Source of the DNA: Isoetes taiwanensis
Taxonomy: Eukaryota > Streptophyta > Lycopodiopsida > Isoetales > Isoetaceae
Direction of reading: 5' to 3'
NCBI GenBank assembly: GCA_021234155.1
Contig: JAJEKV010000031.1
Location: forward strand, 4,294,835-4,358,834
Length of the DNA: 64,000 bases
In this document: positions 58,501-64,000 of the stretch, one piece after another
Layout of the letters: each line of letters opens with the position of its first letter
Numbering within the stretch: position 1 is the first letter of the stretch
Position numbers and translations under genes: made by a program
Notes under the pieces: generated by a model
What the model was told of the DNA's origin: nothing
The model's input: the letters and a program-made list of their open reading frames with translations, nothing else
The model's database searches: none

Positions 58501-58797
58501 CTACCCCCAGAGTAGGTTTAGAAGCATGGGAACAGCTTCTCGGCACCCGCAGAGGGTGTGTGGAAGCATGGAAACAGCTTTTGTGGTACTTAGAAAGATC
58601 CAATGGGCCAGAGGGTAGCTTGGTGCAGAGGAAACAGCTTTTCAGGTACTTAGTAACAACCAAGGGGCCAGAGGTCCGCGCCAGAGGGTTTAGGGCGGAC
58701 TGCTTATGGCCAGTGACTTATCGCCTGCACTAATATAATAAACTAAAGCTGAACGAAAAACAATACCTTTTCCTCCCTTCAAGGGTCGATGTTCCAT

Positions 58798-59328
58798 CAA
58801 AACAATGGCGCTTGGATGCTCAGAAACAGCGGCTAAACGATATGAAACCTGGCGCAATCAGTTTGAAGACGACAGGCGCAGCGTGATCCTCAGAGAAGAA
58901 GACTACAGGCAAGTGTTGTCGGAAAGGAATGAATGAGCAAGCGAAAAGGAATGGGCGGTGAGGTTGCACAGATGAATGACAAGTGGCAGCCATGCAAAGG
59001 GTGAGCCTTAAACATAGACCTTTTTTAAGTAAATATAGACCATAAGAATAAACAATAAAAATAGACTTTTGCAATAAATGTGCCCCAAACATTCAATGCG
59101 GATTTTTAAATTAATGTAGACGTGGCGGTTTTTTAAATTAATGTGCAGGGTTACGGGCCGCCTGCTCGAATTTGAATTTAAAATTAAATTGTTACGGCCC
59201 CGCCCGCTCGATTTTGATTTTAAAATTAGAATTTGAATTTTGGGGGGAGATTTGAATTTTGAAGTACTCTCTAGGGCGGCTTAGCCATTTTATTCTCTCA
59301 CACTCTTGGGCGGCTGCTTGTTCAGCGG
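58798..59328. promoter_or_regulatory. Divergent promoter region of element C
   Basis: About 530 bp between the two start codons. It holds tandem pairs: GCGGATTTTTAAATTAATGT and GCGGTTTTTTAAATTAATGT (59098-59148), then two ~44-bp units with GCTCGAATTTGAATTTAAAA and GCTCGATTTTGATTTTAAAA (59150-59240). No canonical TATA box was singled out. The palindrome core is absent here. Confidence 0.4.
58805..58936 (+). CDS. Small ORF beside the methylase start
   Basis: 43 codons, MALGCSETAAKRYETWRNQF then EDDRRSVILREEDYRQVLSE. A coding-like continuation after the stop (ASEKEWAVRLHR, then MNDKWQPCKG in another frame) suggests a broken small helical protein of ~70 residues. Its ATG is 8 bp from the methylase exon 1 ATG on the other strand, so at least one of the two is probably not used. 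Unknown family. Confidence 0.3.
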   Translation: MALGCSETAAKRYETWRNQFEDDRRSVILREEDYRQVLSERNE

Positions 59329-59620
59329 ATGGTGTGCGCTTCACCGAAGGTAAATTTCTTTCGGTTTATACGTTTATTCTTTGCCACTTTGGGTTGCATG
59401 CGCTGATATTGTGATGCCAGGATTACTATAGAACATTATTGATGAGAAGATTATTTGATGCCCAATAAATTTTAATTTGAGAGATGCATGTCTGCTCCCC
59501 CCAACATAACTGCTGTAGCCTAGATTCTAGCTGGGGTAGCATAGAAGCTGTCCTGGTTACAACCCAATTAGACACCCCAGGTAGATGCGAATGGCCAAAT
59601 TATATTCCAGCTGGGTTAGC

Positions 59621-60292
59621 AAATCGGGTTGCTGCCCAATTTCATACCCAGGTAGATGTGCAGGGTCAACTAGGGTGGGTGCCCAGTTTGACTTCCTGAG
59701 TAACTATGTATGGGCAGATAGACCTCCTGAGTAACTATGTATCATTCATGTATACCACCTGTGGTGGCAAATTGGGCAGGTGCCCAATTACAACTGCTAA
59801 GACCACTACAACTGGGATCAAATTAGGCGCCGCCCAATTTCACCTGCCAAGGACGACTACAACAGTTCGCAAATTGGGCGGGTGCCCAATTTCACCCGCT
59901 GAGGACCACTACAAGAGGGAGCAAATTGGCCGGCTGCCCAATTTCAACTGCCAAGGACTATTACAGCAGGGAGCAAATTGGGCGGGTGCCCAATTACACC
60001 TGCCAATGACCACTACAACAGGGAGCAAATCGGGTGGGTGCCCAATTTCAACTGCCAAGGACCACTACAACAGGGAGCAAATTGGGCGCCCGCCCAATTT
60101 CACCTGCCAAAGACGACTACAACAGGGAACCAATTTCACACGCTTAGGAGCACTACTACAGGGAGCAAATTGGGCGCCCACCCAATTTCACCTCCTAAGG
60201 ACCACTACAACATGGGGCAAATTGGGCGGGTGCCCAATTTTGCTCGCTAAGGACCATTACAACAGGGAGCAAATTGGGCGCCCGCCCAATTT
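59621..60292. repeat. Palindrome array 3, in transposase intron 1
   Basis: About twelve units of ~50 bp with the same palindrome and a third spacer (TCACCTGCCAAGGACCACTA, CAACAGGGAGC). Cores vary between the CC centre and a GGGT centre (AAATTGGGCGGGTGCCCAAT), and one unit has only the right arm. A few degenerate halves precede it at 59560-59600. It lies within intron 59350-60353 and ends 60 bp before the splice acceptor. Confidence 0.9.
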
Positions 60293-62927
60293 CACCAGCT
60301 AGGGACCATCTGCTACAACTTTGCTCTGGAACTGATTCATTTCTTTTGTGCAGGATATGTACCTATTCAAAGACGGTTGGGCAGTTGCCAAAGGAGCCAT
60401 AGGAGCCAGGGAGCGATGCCATTTTAAAGACATCCCAGATGGATTTGTGAGTGTTGGTGTTCTAGCTGTGTTTGAGGGGCATCATGTTCTCTGTTGGCCT
60501 ACTCCAGATGCAAGAACTTTAGGTGAGGCACTGGGTTCCTTCATGCTCTGGAGGGAAAGTGATGTTCACGACTCCAATGTCGTGGACGTGCCATCAGCAT
60601 CCAAAAGACAGCGAGTGGGAAGCAACAGAGACACTATGTCGCTAACTAGGTACACCCTACTGGAGACTGACTGCGAAATTTGTCACTCTTGTGTTGCCAT
60701 CCCTGCAGCAAAGGGATTTATATCCTTCACTGGTCCAGACGATGCAGTATGTGACCAGTTCTTGGGTATGAAGACTGTAGGAGTGTCTGTTACTGAAGAC
60801 TTTCCCCCTCCGACAGAGGTGAACTTCCGGTGTCAGGCATGTTTGACAGTACCTAAAGCGGGCATGCTTTTGAGGTGGAATAATGATCTAGTTAGGGTTT
60901 GTGGGGTGAAGGTGTCAGAGATTTTAAGTGTAGCACTAGTGGAACAGCATGATACGACGTCGAGCCAGGGTAGCTCGGAGCTTGAGAAGCCAAAGAAAGC
61001 ATCAAAGCCTCCAAAGATAGATCGGCTAACAACCAATAAAGCCATCTTGAGGTATAGGAAGACCATGTGTTGCAAACGAAGATGTTGTGAGAAATTCAGT
61101 AGGGATCAAGCTATAAACATGCGAAAGGATTTCTTCGCCATGAAATCGAGTGACAGGACCACTTTTGTGTATGATATGTTAGGCAACAATATGAAGGATA
61201 GAAGGGTACATAGGCTAGTCTTGCAAGGCGTCAGTGTCTGTGAGAGAGCTTGGTACCTTGGTCTTGGGATTTCAAAGTCGGGGTATCTCAAGTGGAAGGC
61301 ACAATTCCGCTCCGGTGCTCGAAAGGCTGAGCATGGCAAGTCAGGTACGATGAAAGCACGTGCGGCGATTTTGGCCTCACAGGCTGTTTTTTCCATGTTT
61401 GTGAAGGAAAATTGTGAATCCTTACCGCACTGTAGCAGGAGGAATGATGATGGGATTCGAGAAAACGTGAGGAAGTTGCCTGCTATGTTTACGAAGACAT
61501 GCATTCTCGAAGAGGTCAACACTAAAGTGATGGCACTCACATGCAAGAAGGTGTCTCCGATAGGATTTCATAGAACGTGGAGACGTAGCTTCAAGGACGT
61601 CAGTATTGCTAAGAAGATTGCATTCTCCAAGTACTTGCGACGTTATCCGCACGAAGCTGTTGAAGACCAAGGATGAGGCTGAAAGGAGAATATTGCATGA
61701 TCAGAGAAGGGCACATAGACTAGAGCAGCAATCATGTCGCACCCAGTACTGGTCATGGAGACTGTTATCCCACAGGCATCCTCGAGACTATGTATGTATC
61801 ATTCACGACAAAATGGATCAGGCAAAGACTATGATTCCAAAGTTGCTACAATCCGTGAAGTCCCTTTGGAGACTAGATAAGCTAAAGACTTCATTGACAG
61901 GTGCACTTACCCACGGCCATGGGAGAGGGTCCTATGGAAATTTTTCTTTGGATCTGTGGTCAGACGACTCCAACTTCCACGTAGGTTCCTTGAATAGTAT
62001 TTTGAAAAGGTTGGAGCTGCCTAATGAGTTTGCAGGAGGCCATCTTGCATTGTCTGATCCATCAGTCCCAGATTGGGCAAGGGCCTTACGTGACACCACC
62101 GCGCTAGCGTCCAAGTTGTCGCTATCTGGCAAGAGCATCCTCGTTGCCCTCCCTCAATCGGAGGGACCCTCATTGAAGTGCCTCCCTCGCAGATTGATGT
62201 TGCAACTAGACAATGCATCTGGACAAAACAAAAATAGGTATGTATTCTCATATCTTTCATACCTTATATATCTCGGTGTTTTCGAGGAGATTGAGTTAGG
62301 TTTTATGATGCCTGGCCATACACATGATGATATAGATGCTATGTTTGGTAATTTTTCATCTACCTTGAAGAAAGCCGAAGTGCTAACCATGTCCGAGTTG
62401 TTGTATGAATTTCATACGTGCAATCTCAACACGCCAGTGCCATATCTTGTTGATAAGGTTCCAGATTGGAAAGGTTTCATAGAAGGGTATATCCCTGATG
62501 GGGAAGATCGATTGACTGGTCACACTGAGCCTCTGACCTTTAGATTTGCTATGAATGGTGACTGGCCTGTCATGTACCATAAGGCTCGTCACACGTTCGT
62601 GGATTGGCTACCTGCTGCTGGAATAAGAATGTGGAAAGAAGGAGAGGATGGAAAACCCCTAATGCCATCTGGAAATCCGAAGATGTTAGCACCTAAGACC
62701 TCGGTGAAAGACATTGGTCAGCTCCGAAAAAGTATCCATAAGCATATCCTCCATTGGGTCGCATGCTCGACGAACAAGAAGGGCACACCAGAGACGGCCA
62801 AATATACGGCACAATTTACGGCGACAATTGAATATTGGATGGGACTCTTGCAGCATCTGGGTAACATCACCAACGTGGAAGGTCCTTACGAGGACTTTTG
62901 GCCGCGCACTAGGCAAGATAGACTTGA

Positions 62928-63256
62928 GGGTAAAAGCATGTTAGGGTGTCCCTTAAAAAGTATTATTTAGTGACCAAAAAGGTACCTAAAAAGGTAGCCA
63001 GGACTGGGTACTGGGTACCTGTATAATATCTCAATATAAGGTATGTTTTAGAACTTTTATATATATATATATATATTGGTCTCCGATAGCATTATCTTTA
63101 TCTTAACTTTGAATATTACCATGTCCTTGACTTTTATTTTGGATTTTTGTATTAGTTTTAATGAAAAGAAAAATGAGAAAGTACCCAGTTCTGAAGTACC
63201 TAGTGTATGTACTTTTGCAGGTTCCAAAAGTGGTACACCCTAACATGCTTTTACCC
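62928..63256. mobile_element. MITE 3, GGGTAAAAGCATG family, TSD ttga
   Basis: 329 bp with terminal inverted repeats GGGTAAAAGCATGTTAGGGT and the reverse at the right end, flanked by TTGA at 62924-62927 and 63257-63260, inside the transposase coding frame. Internal text (GGACTGGGTACTGGG near 63000, GTTCCAAAAGTGGTAC near 63220) matches MITE 1. A (TA)n run lies at 63059-63077. Host reading before and after the insert is continuous if the insert and one TTGA are ignored. Confidence 0.9.
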
Positions 63257-63711
63257 TTGACATACCTGATGTGGTGGCTGTGGTGGAGCCAATTGCAACC
63301 ATCACTCCTGCTTATGTTGGTCCATTGAAGGATAAGCCCGTACCAGAATTCAATCCATTCAAGGATTTGAAGAAGGGCATGTTTGTATTGGCGCGCCCTG
63401 ATGATGTCTTGTGCCCAACATGGCTAGGGTATGCTACAGAGGAACCCCAAATGGATGATAAGAAAGACAACTTCGAGACTATCCAGGTCACTTGGTAGGA
63501 GCCTGTCCCTGTTAGGAACCAGGTGTTCCCATCCAACTATGTCAATTGTTGGAAGAGGAGATGGAGGCCGACGACTGCTAGTGACCGCATTGAGATAGAG
63601 AGTATCGACTACGCTTGGAGTCCTTCGAATAAGAAGAAGCTACCAAACACTGTCAAGATTCCTACGCTTGTTGCAGAAGCATATGCGGCACTTGCCGGGG
63701 ATGTATGTTAG

Positions 63712-64000
63712 TGTTATCGAAGTGTCTGTTTTATAAAAAGTCCACAATTCAAGGTATTGTCCACATTTAATGAAACTGTGCTTAGATGGGTCCAATGCTG
63801 GTTAGTGACATGTCAAAGCCAGTGGTTAAGCTCCCCATGCTCGTCATCAAACCACTTAGTTAAGGAAAGGTTCCCAAAGCATTTGTCAGCAACAATCATA
63901 AGCACATTGATTAATTGAGCAATATCTGTTGTTGTAGCATGGATAACCCCATGCTAGACATCATGCCCAATAGGCATAGGTCATAATTTTTATGTGAAAC
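63712..64000. other. No gene seen; possible end of element C
   Basis: Downstream of the transposase stop. No palindrome copy and no matching terminus were seen before the window ends. Confidence 0.4.

Larger units (their letters stand above)
53394..58797 (-). pseudogene. ParB-like and N4/N6 DNA-methylase fusion protein, lightly decayed
   Basis: Proposed exons (minus): 58797-58767, 57526-56004, 55388-54327, 54252-53394; GT-AG introns, phases agree, ~1158 codons. Exon 1 encodes MEHRPLKGGK. After a Ser/Lys/Arg-rich region (residues ~150-280) a ParB/sulfiredoxin-like stretch follows (~365-425: HVDTLYELFINVQ, FWIVNGNHTTTVAQIL). Exon 3 resembles the first half of an N4/N6 adenine/cytosine methylase, but at the DPPY position (~728) it reads VDVVNTSARFIG. 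Exon 4 has the SAM-binding motif ILDFFSGGSFSRVALCEGYK, then AFEID. An acidic, Val/Glu-rich tail ends the protein. Defects: in-frame TAG at 57260-57258 (codon 100), one-base shifts near 54450 and 53885. Introns 1 and 2 hold palindrome arrays. Target and activity unknown; the missing DPPY argues for an inactive or diverged enzyme. Confidence 0.55.
59329..63711 (+). pseudogene. DUF7869-type transposase, copy 3, nearly complete
   Basis: Exon 1 59329-59349 (MVCASPK, donor GTAAAT); exon 2 from 60354 after acceptor TTTTGTGCAG, phase 0, ~1015 codons with MITE 3 removed. Order: DUF8039-like domain (~8-80: AVAKGAIG, LGEALGSFMLWRESDV); Cys-rich segment (CEICHSC, CQAC); CCKRRCCEKF and VCERAWYLGLGISKSG (~244-320); catalytic-type region with IIHDKMDQAKTMIP (~490), LQLDNASGQNKNRYVFSYLS (~625) and MPGHTHDDIDAMFG (~662); barrel-like C-terminus (KGMFVLARPDDVLCPTWLGY, VTWXEPV, CWKRRWRP). 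Acidic residues in the three blocks suggest a DDE nuclease (inference). Defects: one-base shift near 61636, an in-frame TAG at 63496-63498 where relatives have Trp, and MITE 3 at 62928-63256. The first intron contains palindrome array 3. Confidence 0.8.
53253..64000. mobile_element. Element C: divergent methylase/transposase element with palindrome arrays
   Basis: Contains a ParB-like/DNA-methylase gene on the minus strand (58797-53394) and a DUF7869 transposase on the plus strand (59329-63711), starting ~530 bp apart. Three palindrome arrays and one single copy of the same palindrome (53253-53287) occur here and nowhere else in the window. The left limit is placed at the single palindrome, the right limit is not reached, and terminal repeats were not identified. 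The coherence of the motif across both genes is the reason for treating them as one element. Confidence 0.65.

Noticed and set aside
57717-58733. Long ORF (338 codons) and others running through array 2
   Set aside because: The translation is a repeating QIGRPPNLP-type phrase made by the palindrome and spacer; open frames exist on both strands and in several phases, as expected from a repeat and not from a gene.
55499-60292. CRISPR array
   Set aside because: Regular palindromic repeats look CRISPR-like, but here spacers are also repeated within each array, the arrays are in plant introns, and there are no cas genes.
59706-60302. 198-codon ORF through array 3
   Set aside because: By-product of the ~50-bp repeat, lying inside the proposed transposase intron.

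Overview
This looks like nuclear DNA of a land plant. It holds a complete class III peroxidase gene with four exons and GT-AG introns, non-LTR retroelements, Helitron-type ends and many decayed DNA transposons in AT-rich, gene-poor sequence. The abundance of DUF7869-type transposase copies hints at a fern, lycophyte or bryophyte rather than a flowering plant; that is inference and the species cannot be fixed from the sequence. No rRNA, tRNA or organelle genes were recognised, and no bacterial-style operons.

Layout. 0.3-1.9 kb: broken DUF7869 transposase copy 1. 2.3-6.7 kb: two copies of a ~1 kb direct repeat; the first carries a 322-bp MITE and the second preserves the empty site. 6.8-8.5 kb (minus): secreted class III peroxidase, the one clearly intact host gene. 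9.8-12.1 kb: FCP1/NIF-like HAD phosphatase-like gene with an unusual motif I. 12.2-18.1 kb: repeats and gene fragments ending in a Helitron-type 3' end. 20.8-30.5 kb: element A, a 9.7-kb transposon with 26-bp perfect terminal inverted repeats and a 4-bp target duplication, full of TGTGGTG/CACCACA arrays. 31.5 kb: LINE scrap. 32.3-35.1 kb (minus): DUF7869 transposase copy 2. About 35.2-43.3 kb: element B, a second decayed multi-gene element marked by CACGCC/GGCGTG motifs. 43.4-46.6 kb: broken second FCP1-like copy, a Helitron 3' end on the minus strand, duplicated segments and exon scraps. 46.9-48.0 kb (minus): LINE fragment. 48.3-53.06 kb: nearly complete LINE with three reading frames. 53.25 kb to at least 63.7 kb: element C, a divergent gene pair encoding a ParB-like/DNA-methylase fusion (minus) and a DUF7869 transposase (plus, copy 3).

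The most unusual feature is in element C. Three separate arrays, about 30 units in all, share one palindrome (arm AAATTGGGCG, 2-base centre, arm CGCCCAATTT) but have three unrelated spacers. By my exon models all three arrays lie inside introns: the first intron of each divergent gene and a later intron of the methylase gene. Elements A and B and the MITEs each have their own, different, iterated palindromic motif. I read this as a group of multi-gene DNA transposons in which each family carries private iterated sites, perhaps bound by its own transposase or methylase. That reading is a hypothesis.

Most element genes are lightly decayed (one to three indels or stops each). The peroxidase is intact.
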